From an uncultured Candidatus Saccharibacteria bacterium (GTDB lineage: Bacteria; Patescibacteriota; Saccharimonadia; Saccharimonadales; Saccharimonadaceae), in assembly GCA_947304155.1 (NCBI GenBank), contig CAMZAD010000002.1, positions 124,001 to 188,000 on the forward strand: 64,000 nucleotides of DNA, in the 5' to 3' direction. The notes beneath the pieces were generated by a model. That model saw only the letters and a program-made list of their open reading frames with translations. It had not been told where the DNA came from and did not search any database. A program made the position numbers and the translations under genes. Below are positions 55,713 to 64,000 of this stretch, one piece after another (the stretch's first letter is position 1; each line of letters starts with the position of its first letter).

Positions 55713-55846
55713 CCTCATTGCCTCGTATTTAAGTTTAATTAAGGCTACCAAAAATTTTTGAGGAAAACCCGCTTAAAAATATAAAAAATTTGTTTCAAAA
55801 ATAACACAAGCATGATAAAATAGACATAAGTAATTAGGATTTTTAC
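55713..55846 (+). other. Intergenic region upstream of the giant surface protein
   Basis: AT-rich, no gene. A -10-like TGATAAAAT (55813-55821) lies 25 bases before the GTG at 55847; AGGA at 55836-55839 is a weak ribosome site. Confidence 0.5.
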
Positions 55847-58800
55847 GTGGGTAAAAAAGAAGGTCATAGAGGTAGATTTTACTTCGGTAGCGTAATTGCC
55901 ACTGTTCTTGTTTTTGGCTTTTTCGCCTCAATTTTCACGGCATTTTCCGCATTCGCGGCGGCCAATATTATCAAAATTCAAAACATTGAGCTAACCGAGC
56001 TCTCGGCTACGGCAACCGGCTCAATCTCAAGCTTCACGGAGACTGGCATAGTTGGTAATGTGACCTTCCACCAGCTTAATGACAGCGCGAAGTTCGTGAT
56101 TACCTTAAAAAATACCGACAGTAAAGACCACGTAATTGAATCAATCACTGATGATAATGATAGTGAATATGTCTCATATACTTATGACGCTCATAATAAC
56201 TTCGCTATCGCCGCTGGTGAATCCTTTGATTTCTCGGTTGTAGCTAAATACGTCAGTGCAGTTCCGAATGTAAATACTCGCGTCCAGGCTACAAATGTCA
56301 AGTTCACCATTAAATACACCGACGAAGAAGAACCAGATGTTGTGCCAATAGTTCCTGATACTAGCGGCACCGCTGATGCCTCAAAAATCAGTGGTACTAT
56401 CCGTGTTAGTCTAATTTCTCTCATTGTATCTGCTGCTGGACTTATTATTGTTGGTGTAATTGTTCTAAAGAAGAATAAAAAACACAATAAAATCGTTGCA
56501 GCTCTTATCGCTATTATCTCTGTTGCAACCGTCTCAACCGCAGTTAAGGCTGCAACTGTTGAAATTAATACTTTTACTCTTGTTAGTACCTATAATCTTG
56601 AAGATAAACTTGTTGTCAAAGTTAAAGATGCTGATGGCGTCGAAACTGAACAAGTTATTAATTATGGCGAAAAAATTACTCCTACTGCCCCAACTAAAAC
56701 TGGCTATACTTTCGCTGGTTGGGAAGATGGTGATGGTAATGCCTTTGACCCAGCAACCACTTCAATCACAGGCGACACAACTCTAAGTCCAGTCTTCACA
56801 AAGAACACTTATACGATTCAATTTGATAAAAACGAGGGTACTGGCACCATGGCAGACCTCCCAATGGTCTATGATGAAGCAAAGAACCTTACTGCTAATA
56901 CCTTCACTCGCACCGGTTATCACTTCACTGGCTGGAATAAGCAAGCTGATGGCGAAGGTGATGGCTTCACTGATGGCCAATCAGTCGAAAACCTAACCGC
57001 AGATAATAATGGCACTATTATTCTTTACGCACAATGGCAAGCTAATACATATACAATTGCCTTTGATGCAAACGGCGGTAGCGGCTCGATGAACGGCCTC
57101 GAGATGACTTACGGTACCGCAAAAAACCTTACCGCAAACGCCTTCACCTACGCTGGTCACGCTTTCACTGGTTGGAATACTCAATCTGATGGTCTAGGTA
57201 CAAACTATGCCAATGAAGCAGAAGTAAACAACCTCACAACTGAGAACAATGCAGAAATTACACTCTACGCAAAGTGGAGCACAAATTCATATACCATCAT
57301 TTATAACAACAATGGTGGCACTGGCTCAATGAGTAACACTACCTGTACTTACGGCGAAGATTGTACACTTCGCAAAAACACCTTTACAAAGACCGGCTAT
57401 AAATTCAACGGTTGGAAATCTGGTGCACAGGGCTTTACTGATGAACAAGTTGTAAATAGCCTAATTGAACAGGGAAGCATTACTCTTGAAGCACAATGGG
57501 CTCCAATTGAATATACAATTAGCTTCAATGGCAACCAATCTACTAGTGGCTCAATGAATTCAATCACCGCACACTACGACGAGAATGTGACCCTCCCAGC
57601 TAGCGGCTTTACTCGCACTGGCTATACTCAAAACGGCTGGAAGAACGGCGCAGAAGATATCACCGATCAAGCTACTGTTCATAATCTCACAATCACCGAT
57701 GGTGTAACTGTCACTCTCGATGCAAACTGGGTTGTAAACACCTATGCTATTTCCTTTAACGCAAATGGTGGCACCGGCACAATGCCTAACCTCCCAATGA
57801 CTTATGGCACTGCAGCAAACCTCACTAAGAATACTTACACCCGCGATAACTACGACTTCGCTGGCTGGAATACTCAAGCTGACGGCCAAGGCACAAGCTA
57901 CGCTGACGAAGCAGAAGTAAATAACTTGACTGCTGAAAATAACGCAACCGTCACACTTTACGCACAATGGACTGAAGCTGCAGTTGCATACGTTTGTAAA
58001 GTTGCTGAAGAACTACATACTCAAAATTGTGAATCAACTGGTTCATGTAATAGCCTAACCAACACAAACATCTCTGGCGGTTTCTTCACCACAATTAACG
58101 GTGTTAAAACTATTAACTATGGCTACTTACCAAACAGTACTTCACTAAAGCCAGGCGATGCCTTTGACTGTGATGTTAATAACGATGGCGACTACGATAG
58201 TTTAAATGAGAGGTTCTATTATGTTGGCGACGACGGCACAAACGCTAGATTTATCTTCCATGCCGGCTATAATAATGGAATCAACCATGGTGCTAGCGCA
58301 AACTATAGTACTGCACTCACCTATCTTCCAGATGCATCAGTCTGGACTAATCCAGGTCTAGTAGAATTTAGTGGCGAAGGCCTTACTACCTTTATCTCAA
58401 TAGATGATGTCAAGGATGCCTGTGGTATCACCTCTGCTTCAGTATCAGAGGCTTCACTTAGACCTTGTATCTTCCTTCTCGAAAATACCACCTTCTATAA
58501 GAAGAAAGTAAATGATACGGTTGGTCCTCGTAGTGGCACCTGGATTCATGTCGATGGTAGCTCATACATACGTATGCAGACCTCAAATGTTAAGGTTGAT
58601 ACCGCTATAACCGACAGCAGTAGTAACGCTGCTCGCCCAGTCATCCAAGTTCCACTTCAAAAAGTTGAACCAGCTGGAACTGTTATGAAGACTGTCACCT
58701 TCAATGTGGATGGCGGCACAGCAATCGCTCCAGTCAGCATCGAACGCGGTAAGGCAATCGGTAATAATCTTCCAGCAACCGCAACTGGTAAAAATGGATA

Positions 58801-60796
58801 TTCATTCGTTAAATGGTCGCTTACTTCAAATGGCGAAAGTCCAGTTGACGCATATTATGTAGTCTCCGACAATGTGACAATTTATGCTATCTGGAAAGAA
58901 GATCGCAAAGTTGCAATCATTAACGGCGAGTATCAGAAGAGCTTGCAAGATGCAATTTCTCTCGCTCCAAACAATGTTAAAACTACCGTCACGCTTCTAG
59001 AAGATACTACCGAAAAAATCACTACAACCGCAAGCCAGGATATTATCCTCGACCTTGGTGGACACACTCTCGATAACGATGAAAACAATACAATCGTAAA
59101 TAAGGGCACCTTGGAAATTACTAATGGTACAGTGATTTGTTCAACTTCCTATGGCGCAATTGATAATAACGCTAATGCAACTTTGATTATCTCAGACGAC
59201 ACTACTGTCAATGCCGTAGACTCGCGTCAGGCTATCTACAATAACGGTGGTTCAGTCACTATTTCTGGCGATAACATCGTTCTTACTTCAAGCGCAAGTC
59301 AGAGAGCTACAATTCATAACAAAAATAATGGTAATATCGTAATTGAAAGTGGTACCATCACTTCAACTAGCCTCTATGCCCTTTACAACGAAAGTGGCAC
59401 GATTACAATTGGTAAGAAAGACGGCGTAATCAACCCAACTTCTCCAGTGATTACTGGCGAAACTTATGGTATCGCCGCAAAAACTGGCTACAACTTCTAT
59501 GATGGTATCATCAGAGGTAAAACCTCTGCACTTGGTACCACTTCAAATACTGGCAACACGCCATCCGTTTCAACAGATGAAACTGAAGCTAAAATCCTAG
59601 ACATTGAAACTGACGCAACTAAGTTTAAAGGTCCTGATGGTAGCTACACCGTCTTCTATCTCTACTTTGATAGCTCATCTCCAGATGAAATCGTCAACTT
59701 CTATACCCCAAGCGACGCGGCTAAAAGCTACTTCGCAAACGTCACAACTTGGAGCGACGGCCTCGTTTATGTTCCATATAACTCAACCAGCTACACTCCA
59801 TCTGCTTCAATGACTGCATATTGGACTCAGCTAAAGAATAACTTTGACAATAACAACTGTAGTAAATCTGATTTGCTTGATATCTCAAGCGATTTCAACT
59901 ACACCTATGCTAATGGCGGCACTGTTAATTGTGACCAACCAAAAGCTTATGACACTGGCGTTAATGGAAGCGTAAGTGTCTATCTCTCGGACGAAAACAC
60001 TAAAGTAAAAGGCGACGCTGTTTCTTACACGAGATCTGATAGTGGCAAAATTACCAATATGATTCCTGGTACAACTTATTATTGGGAGTCTGACGCTGAT
60101 AGTAGTGTCTATGGTTATGTTAAAGCTGAAGGTGAACGTCGCTTCATTACAACTAGCTCAATCCGTAATGTTCGTGACCTTGGTGGTCTTACTACTACTG
60201 ACGGTAAAACTGTCAAATATGGCATTTTGATGCGTGGTGAAAAACTTCGCACCAACTCCGCCAATGCTACTGATCTTGCTAGCCTTGGTGTTACTAAGGA
60301 ATATGATCTTCGTGGTGAAGGTGCTTCGGATGCAAAGATGGCAAACTATCTTGATATTCGCACTCGCCACTACCACTTCAATTATTCTACAAATTCAACC
60401 GAGCTTAGTTATTACAATGACACTAGAAATGCTCTCACGTCTCTTATGCGAGATGTTGTAGAAAATGATGAAAAAATCTACTTCCACTGTACTTATGGCG
60501 CAGACCGCACTGGTACAATTGCATGGCTAGTCGAGACTTTGCTTGGCGTTGAACTTGAACAACGTATCGAAGATTACGAGCTTACTACCTTAGCTGGCGA
60601 AGCAGACCGCACTCGCATTTACGACCACAAACTCAACTCAAGCTTCTATGGCGAAGATAAATTCGTCTATATGCGTGGCTTTGTTGATACAAAAACTGAT
60701 GTAGAAAACTGGTATAAAGCTGGCCTCACTTCCCAAGCTGATATTGATGCAGCAGATGCCTTAATCGCAAGCTTCCGCTCTAAGATGCTTGAATAG
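55847..60796 (+). CDS. Giant surface protein with InlB-type repeats, beta-helix and tyrosine-phosphatase-type domain
   Basis: A 1649-residue protein from a GTG start. Signal peptide to about 38 (FAAAN); Ig-like domain about 40-160 (DSAKFVITLKNTDSKDHVIESITDDN); VPDTSG near 170; helix (about 185-205), KKNKKHNK, second helix ending VKAATVE (about 212-232). Then about six InlB B-repeat-like units (264-714, GTGTM...TRTGYHFTGWN...LYAQW), a 230-residue region of unknown fold with cysteines, one more repeat (about 948-1020), a right-handed beta-helix-like part (1030-1230), a linker domain, and a phosphatase domain from about 1430. IRNVRDLGGL and HCTYGADRTG (cysteine near 1547) match the Tyr_phosphatase3 family (LipA/PtpB type). 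The enzyme should be outside the cell. Confidence 0.85.
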   Translation: MGKKEGHRGRFYFGSVIATVLVFGFFASIFTAFSAFAAANIIKIQNIELTELSATATGSISSFTETGIVGNVTFHQLNDSAKFVITLKNTDSKDHVIESITDDNDSEYVSYTYDAHNNFAIAAGESFDFSVVAKYVSAVPNVNTRVQATNVKFTIKYTDEEEPDVVPIVPDTSGTADASKISGTIRVSLISLIVSAAGLIIVGVIVLKKNKKHNKIVAALIAIISVATVSTAVKAATVEINTFTLVSTYNLEDKLVVKVKDADGVETEQVINYGEKITPTAPTKTGYTFAGWEDGDGNAFDPATTSITGDTTLSPVFTKNTYTIQFDKNEGTGTMADLPMVYDEAKNLTANTFTRTGYHFTGWNKQADGEGDGFTDGQSVENLTADNNGTIILYAQWQANTYTIAFDANGGSGSMNGLEMTYGTAKNLTANAFTYAGHAFTGWNTQSDGLGTNYANEAEVNNLTTENNAEITLYAKWSTNSYTIIYNNNGGTGSMSNTTCTYGEDCTLRKNTFTKTGYKFNGWKSGAQGFTDEQVVNSLIEQGSITLEAQWAPIEYTISFNGNQSTSGSMNSITAHYDENVTLPASGFTRTGYTQNGWKNGAEDITDQATVHNLTITDGVTVTLDANWVVNTYAISFNANGGTGTMPNLPMTYGTAANLTKNTYTRDNYDFAGWNTQADGQGTSYADEAEVNNLTAENNATVTLYAQWTEAAVAYVCKVAEELHTQNCESTGSCNSLTNTNISGGFFTTINGVKTINYGYLPNSTSLKPGDAFDCDVNNDGDYDSLNERFYYVGDDGTNARFIFHAGYNNGINHGASANYSTALTYLPDASVWTNPGLVEFSGEGLTTFISIDDVKDACGITSASVSEASLRPCIFLLENTTFYKKKVNDTVGPRSGTWIHVDGSSYIRMQTSNVKVDTAITDSSSNAARPVIQVPLQKVEPAGTVMKTVTFNVDGGTAIAPVSIERGKAIGNNLPATATGKNGYSFVKWSLTSNGESPVDAYYVVSDNVTIYAIWKEDRKVAIINGEYQKSLQDAISLAPNNVKTTVTLLEDTTEKITTTASQDIILDLGGHTLDNDENNTIVNKGTLEITNGTVICSTSYGAIDNNANATLIISDDTTVNAVDSRQAIYNNGGSVTISGDNIVLTSSASQRATIHNKNNGNIVIESGTITSTSLYALYNESGTITIGKKDGVINPTSPVITGETYGIAAKTGYNFYDGIIRGKTSALGTTSNTGNTPSVSTDETEAKILDIETDATKFKGPDGSYTVFYLYFDSSSPDEIVNFYTPSDAAKSYFANVTTWSDGLVYVPYNSTSYTPSASMTAYWTQLKNNFDNNNCSKSDLLDISSDFNYTYANGGTVNCDQPKAYDTGVNGSVSVYLSDENTKVKGDAVSYTRSDSGKITNMIPGTTYYWESDADSSVYGYVKAEGERRFITTSSIRNVRDLGGLTTTDGKTVKYGILMRGEKLRTNSANATDLASLGVTKEYDLRGEGASDAKMANYLDIRTRHYHFNYSTNSTELSYYNDTRNALTSLMRDVVENDEKIYFHCTYGADRTGTIAWLVETLLGVELEQRIEDYELTTLAGEADRTRIYDHKLNSSFYGEDKFVYMRGFVDTKTDVENWYKAGLTSQADIDAADALIASFRSKMLE
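56640..57985 (+). repeat. Block of about six InlB/Flg_new-type repeats within the giant protein
   Basis: Units of about 70-80 residues, each with a FDxNxGxGxM strand start, a TRTGYxFxGW core and a closing LYAQW or similar. Spacing is regular; the units differ by substitutions, and the second, third and sixth units are most alike (ADxxGxGxxYADEAEVNNLT). Confidence 0.85.
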
Positions 60797-60813
60797 TAGC
60801 ACCCGCATTTATA

Positions 60814-60822
60814 TGGTATAAT
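60814..60822 (+). promoter_or_regulatory. Extended -10 promoter, leaderless
   Basis: TGGTATAAT six bases before the ATG at 60829. Confidence 0.75.
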
Positions 60823-60828
60823 ATACTT

Positions 60829-61311
60829 ATGCCAAAACTAATTTTCGATGGACAACGTGAAGGGGAAGAAGTAAAGTTTATCTTCCGCCGCCATATTTTT
60901 ACCGCGAAAAAAGGTTTATTCTTTATGATTTTTATGATTGCCGCCGGTATTGTGCCGATGGTAATCTGGCAGGGAAATAGTAGCCTTTTCTGGGCCTTCC
61001 TTTGCTGTGTCGGGCTTGGCATCCTTGGCTTCTTATATTCATATATGCTCTGGTATTTCTCAATTTATATTGTTACAGACCAACGCATCCGCCAAATATC
61101 TCAAAAAGGCGTCTTTAAAAAGACCGTGGTTGACCTCGGTCTTGATAAAATCCAAAGTATTTCTTATGGTGTTCCAGGAATTATTGCTGGTATCTTTGGC
61201 TATGGTACGATTTTGATTCAAACTGGCGTTGGCGACCTTGTGATTTCACAGGTCTCAAAGCCAAGCAAAATCTATGACCGCTTGCAAAATGTATTGAAAG
61301 GTAAAGAATAA
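60829..61311 (+). CDS. Bacterial PH-domain membrane protein
   Basis: A 160-residue protein with two hydrophobic segments (about 30-50 and 57-78) followed by a bPH_2-type domain: YIVTDQRIRQISQKGVFKKTVVDLGLDKIQSISY and GYGTILIQT. The family is common in envelopes and of mostly unknown role. It overlaps the next gene by one base. Confidence 0.88.
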   Translation: MPKLIFDGQREGEEVKFIFRRHIFTAKKGLFFMIFMIAAGIVPMVIWQGNSSLFWAFLCCVGLGILGFLYSYMLWYFSIYIVTDQRIRQISQKGVFKKTVVDLGLDKIQSISYGVPGIIAGIFGYGTILIQTGVGDLVISQVSKPSKIYDRLQNVLKGKE

Positions 61312-62321
61312 TGGCGTTACTTAAACGAGATAAAGAAGAAAAACTGACCGAGCGTGAAAAAATTGAGGAACGTCGCGAGGAAGTCCTGGCGCGTGGCCGC
61401 AAATTTAAATATCCGCTTCAGTATGCAAAGCATAAAATCGTGACTCTCACGGTTGTGATTTCATTGCTCGCGATTGGCGCGCTCTCGGTTTTTGGTTATT
61501 TCTTGCTTTATAAAATCCAAAGTACCGACGACTTGCTTTATCGTATTACGCAGGTTATTCCAGTGGCCGTCGCGAAAGTCGATGGCGAAAACGTGCGCTA
61601 TTCAGATTATTTAATGATTTATAAGAGCACAATCACCCCAATTGAAAAACAGGGCTCATATGAAGGTGACGAAGGTATTGAATCAATGAAGCAGCACTAC
61701 AAGCGCCAGGCTTTGACCGCTGCTGAGGACTATACTTACGCTTTGAAGCTTGCACGTGAACTAAAAATTAAAGTTACGGACGAAGAAGTTAGTCAAGCGG
61801 TTGAGCAGCATCGCAAATCTGGCGGCGTGGAACGTAGTGAAGAGACATTTACCCGTGTGCTTGATGATAACTTTGGCCTTTCGATGAGTGAGTATCGCCG
61901 CATGGTTTATCTCTCACTCAATATGCAAAAAGTTTCTGAGCAAATTGATAGCAACGCCAATGCCGTATCAAATGAAGTTCAAAACTATATCCTAGAGGGC
62001 AGAAGCTTGAAAGATATTTCAAAGGAACTTGGCGACAAAGTCGTTTATGAAAATACAGGTGGCGCAATCGACCGTATGAATATTGATGGTGGCCGTTCAA
62101 CCATGGCACTAACACTTGAGAAGGGCAAAACATCAAAGCGTTTCGTTTCAACTTCTGGCAGTGGCTATTTCTTCTTGACCTTGATAGAAAAAACCGACTC
62201 AACTGTAAATTATGAGTCGCTTGAAATCCCGTTTACTGAGCTCTCGGCTCGCCTTAAAGCTGTCCGCCGCGAAGGTAAAGTGGTTGAGGGAATCGTAATC
62301 GAAGATTCAATTAAAGAATAA
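61311..62321 (+). CDS. Membrane-anchored SurA/PpiC-like chaperone protein
   Basis: A 336-residue protein: charged cytoplasmic tail of about 38 residues, one helix (about 47-68), then a SurA N-like helical domain (VAKVDGENVRYSDYLMIYKS, ALKLARELKIKVTDEEVSQAVEQ) and a short C-terminal part that only partly resembles a parvulin domain (LKDISKELGD, GYFFLTLIEKTDS). It probably helps exported proteins fold outside the membrane. The strong export load in this window makes that fitting. Confidence 0.82.
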   Translation: MALLKRDKEEKLTEREKIEERREEVLARGRKFKYPLQYAKHKIVTLTVVISLLAIGALSVFGYFLLYKIQSTDDLLYRITQVIPVAVAKVDGENVRYSDYLMIYKSTITPIEKQGSYEGDEGIESMKQHYKRQALTAAEDYTYALKLARELKIKVTDEEVSQAVEQHRKSGGVERSEETFTRVLDDNFGLSMSEYRRMVYLSLNMQKVSEQIDSNANAVSNEVQNYILEGRSLKDISKELGDKVVYENTGGAIDRMNIDGGRSTMALTLEKGKTSKRFVSTSGSGYFFLTLIEKTDSTVNYESLEIPFTELSARLKAVRREGKVVEGIVIEDSIKE

Positions 62322-62323
62322 AG

Positions 62324-62352
62324 AAAATCCGCCAAAGCCTGGCGGATTTTTT
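62324..62352 (+). terminator. Intrinsic terminator (plus strand)
   Basis: AAAATCCGCC pairs with GGCGGATTTT, then T residues. Confidence 0.92.
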
Positions 62353-62359
62353 GTGCATG

Positions 62360-62389
62360 AAAAAGGGCCAGCAAATTGCGCTGACCCTT
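62360..62389 (-). terminator. Intrinsic terminator (minus strand)
   Basis: On the minus strand AAGGGTCAGC pairs with GCTGGCCCTT, followed by T residues; it ends the accessory gene at 62458. A further GCGCGA/TCGCGC hairpin (62423-62442) lies between the stop and this terminator. Confidence 0.85.
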
Positions 62390-62457
62390 CCCAAAAAGGA
62401 GGCATTCTTCATGCCGCTATATGCGCGATCGCCAACTCGCGCGAATAGCTAAAATCA

Positions 62458-63168
62458 CTAGCCGGCAATAGCTGCCCAACGAGCTGCCAATGTCTCGTCA
62501 ACAATCTCTTCACCGTTTGAAAGCGGTACGGTGAGATCGGATTTTGTGTATCCGGCGTTAAATAAGGCATTCATCACATTCCAATTGCGGGTGATATACA
62601 CCTCGCCATCAGCGTGATAGAACACGATTACACCGTTGTTGGAACAGAAGTGACCGAGCATCTCTTTGATATTCCAACGATCCGGCTGAAAGTAGCTGCT
62701 GCCGTTAAGGTTGCGGAATCTTACGCCTGCCTTAGGGATATGAAAACAACTTTCCAAAACGTCGGCGGAAAGCTTCCCGATGGCATGCCTTGCAGAGTAC
62801 TCTTCGCAGTCCTCCTTGTATTCAAGGTCCTGCTGGATAAGTGACTGCCTGTAAAGCTCATCCCACTCTCTCTTAAAATCGATTGGATAATCCCAATTCG
62901 AGAATGGAACTTGAAAGTCGGCCTTAGAGAAACCAGCATTGTCTAGTAGTCGCATTAGTTTTTTAGTATAATGCGCTACAAACATTTCGCGTTCAATGAT
63001 GAACGCCACGGTGCCATTGTTCATACACCATGTCTTCTCGTTGTCGGGCGTAAGCGCGCTCGCAATGCTGAGCTTACTCTTGCGGTGATACTGGGGAAAA
63101 TCAATCCTCATCCCCTCGCATACCTGTAGTGCCTGTTCTTTTAACTCCTTATAAATGTTCTGACTCAT
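62458..63168 (-). CDS. Accessory protein with two copies of a novel repeat domain
   Basis: A 236-residue soluble protein that I do not recognise. It contains two similar units: NNGTVAFIIEREMFVAHY...LLDNAGFSKADFQVPFSN (about 51-95) and NNGVIVFYHADGEVYITRN...LFNAGYTKSDLTVPLSNG (about 180-225). The common pattern is NNG, a beta hairpin, a helix, then AG[FY]xKxD and VP[FL]SN. The gene at 63474 has a related unit. The start at 63168 follows AGGAGGGG; a longer frame to 63213 is rejected. Its promoter is nearly the same as that of the gene at 33323. Confidence 0.78.
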   Translation of the reverse strand: MSQNIYKELKEQALQVCEGMRIDFPQYHRKSKLSIASALTPDNEKTWCMNNGTVAFIIEREMFVAHYTKKLMRLLDNAGFSKADFQVPFSNWDYPIDFKREWDELYRQSLIQQDLEYKEDCEEYSARHAIGKLSADVLESCFHIPKAGVRFRNLNGSSYFQPDRWNIKEMLGHFCSNNGVIVFYHADGEVYITRNWNVMNALFNAGYTKSDLTVPLSNGEEIVDETLAARWAAIAG

Positions 63169-63254
63169 TTTAACCCCTCCTTCTCTTAATATTTTGCCCA
63201 GTTTTTCTGGCACAATAAGTTAAAAATAAGTCTCTCCCGTTTGGGAATGTAAGT

Positions 63255-63283
63255 ATTATAGTATATTTTGCTAAAAAAGTCAA
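63255..63283 (-). promoter_or_regulatory. Consensus promoter for the 62458-63168 gene
   Basis: On the minus strand TTGACT (63278-63283), 17-base spacer with TTTTTAGCAAAATATAC, TATAAT (63255-63260). A leader of about 80 bases follows, including a CCAG/CTGG hairpin. Confidence 0.82.
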
Positions 63284-63351
63284 TAACTCTAGTGCTTTCT
63301 TTAATTTATGGATAAAAATAGCATTAGTGTATAGTTAACCTCTCTTATATA

Positions 63352-63380
63352 TTGACATTTTAATCTGTTTATGCTATAAT
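63352..63380 (+). promoter_or_regulatory. Consensus promoter for the 63474 gene
   Basis: TTGACA (63352-63357), 17-base spacer ending TGC, TATAAT (63375-63380): a full-consensus site divergent from the one at 63255. Confidence 0.88.
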
Positions 63381-63387
63381 ATTAGAA

Positions 63388-63443
63388 GCTCGTAAGAAGC
63401 GAGTTAATTTCTACATATTTTATTGCCGGCACATAGGGTGACC
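63388..63443 (+). promoter_or_regulatory. Leader with two hairpins
   Basis: CTCG/CGAG near 63390-63403 and CCGG-CAC...GTG-CCGG (about 63426-63445) lie in the 88-base leader before the GGGAGGG ribosome site. Confidence 0.5.
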
Positions 63444-63473
63444 GGACAAAATTCAATTAGGGAGGGAAAGAAT

Positions 63474-64000
63474 ATGACAGAAATTAAATGTTTTTTAACA
63501 AAAGACAACATGTTTGACTTCATGATCGAGGCAACATCCAGTATGGTGTTCCATTACATGGACACAAAAACCGGTGCTCGCTGGGAGAAAAGTACGATCT
63601 TGATGCTTAGCCCGGAGGTTCTCTGTAATTATAATCTCACCTACGCAATTGATGACGGACGCATCGTAATTGCTGTCTATGATGGCAAAATTTACGTTGC
63701 TCCAGATTCCATCTGGTGGGAGGCTGTCCTTCAGGAGAAAGGCTTCCATGAGGAACAGATAATGCTTGAAATGCCAGCTAACAACACGATAAATCGTTGG
63801 CTGGAGCAGTACGACAAACTTCTGTTTAAGTTTCAGTATCATTTTAATTTGGAAACGAAAAAAGCTGTTAGAGAGGCATTTCTGGAACGTGGCATCGACT
63901 CGATCTCCGAGCATCTCCTGAGCCACTGTCTCAGGATACCGGATTATGGTATTGAGTTGACACGTACGTCGGCAGCTGACGGCCATGTTGGTGCCCGTAA
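63474..64000 (+). CDS. Accessory protein with novel repeat domain, 3' end outside window
   Basis: At least 175 residues with no stop before the window ends. A unit IDDGRIVIAVYDGKIYVAPD...VLQEKGFHEEQIMLEMPAN (about 59-104) follows the same pattern as the two units in the protein at 62458. The C-terminal visible part (LETKKAVREAFLERGIDSISEHLL) is helical. No signal peptide. The ATG follows GGGAGGG by seven bases. Function unknown; the arrangement head to head with its relative suggests a shared origin. Confidence 0.75.
   Translation, partial: MTEIKCFLTKDNMFDFMIEATSSMVFHYMDTKTGARWEKSTILMLSPEVLCNYNLTYAIDDGRIVIAVYDGKIYVAPDSIWWEAVLQEKGFHEEQIMLEMPANNTINRWLEQYDKLLFKFQYHFNLETKKAVREAFLERGIDSISEHLLSHCLRIPDYGIELTRTSAADGHVGAR

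Overview
The window reads as a stretch of chromosome from a Candidatus Saccharibacteria (TM7) or closely related Patescibacteria genome. This is inferred from the gene content: a single-chain glycyl-tRNA synthetase, short repair proteins, many N-terminally anchored surface proteins of the FISUMP type, very tight operons and few metabolic genes. TGA is used as a stop (for example at 37263), so the genetic code is the standard bacterial one and not the UGA=Gly code of Absconditabacteria/Gracilibacteria. The most striking general property is promoter layout. Most housekeeping genes have an extended -10 box (TGnTATAAT) whose predicted start of transcription falls on, or within about three bases of, the ATG, so they appear to be transcribed without a leader. 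A smaller accessory set has consensus -35/-10 promoters, 60-185 base leaders and strong Shine-Dalgarno sites.

Layout. 1-2404: the end of a membrane-anchored protein and exonuclease I. 2444-5503: a large secreted protein with two FISUMP modules. 5597-9745: uvrA, a small accessory gene on the minus strand and ribosomal protein L25. 9821-13312: tandem-duplicated FISUMP proteins. 13365-16753 (minus): a PfkB-like/class I aldolase fusion, rpmA and a tRNA methyltransferase. 16806-21804: a YbhN-type membrane protein, xseA-xseB, an anchored protein, a soluble histidine kinase with a lone receiver, and recO. 21936-24653: another FISUMP pair. 24709-29219: glyQS with an ABC-2 exporter. 29265-30662: an MFS transporter behind a leader peptide and paired hairpins. 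30783-33922: an adhesin-like protein, a histidine phosphatase and a hairpin-led accessory gene.

34050-40602: tRNA-Phe, a small membrane protein, hisS, an Erm/RsmA-like methyltransferase, a DsbA-like protein with a membrane partner, a likely small RNA, tRNA-Cys/Leu/Gly, an unrecognised 554-residue protein and a second likely small RNA with a C6 loop. 40721-51830: lemA, htpX, a membrane protein, ligA, enolase, an anchored protein, uvrC, a YvlD-like protein, secG and an anchored solute-binding protein. 51970-60796: a surface-enzyme island with a small secreted beta-protein, tRNA-Leu, a metallo-beta-lactamase-fold protein, a C39-like peptidase and a 1649-residue protein carrying InlB-type repeats and a tyrosine-phosphatase-type domain. 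60829-64000: a PH-domain protein, a SurA-like protein and two divergent accessory genes that share a repeated domain.

The genes most worth attention are the surface set. FISUMP proteins, a stand-alone version of their N-terminal beta-domain, and two proteins that share an unusual display module (signal peptide, Ig-like domain, VPDT-G motif, two membrane segments, then an extracellular enzyme) fit an organism that lives attached to another bacterium. That lifestyle is an inference from the lineage and not something the sequence proves. Several RNA-level signals (leader-peptide attenuator, G5-loop leader hairpin, C6-loop small RNA, tRNA-Gly with a U19/A56 combination) are direct sequence observations with proposed roles only.
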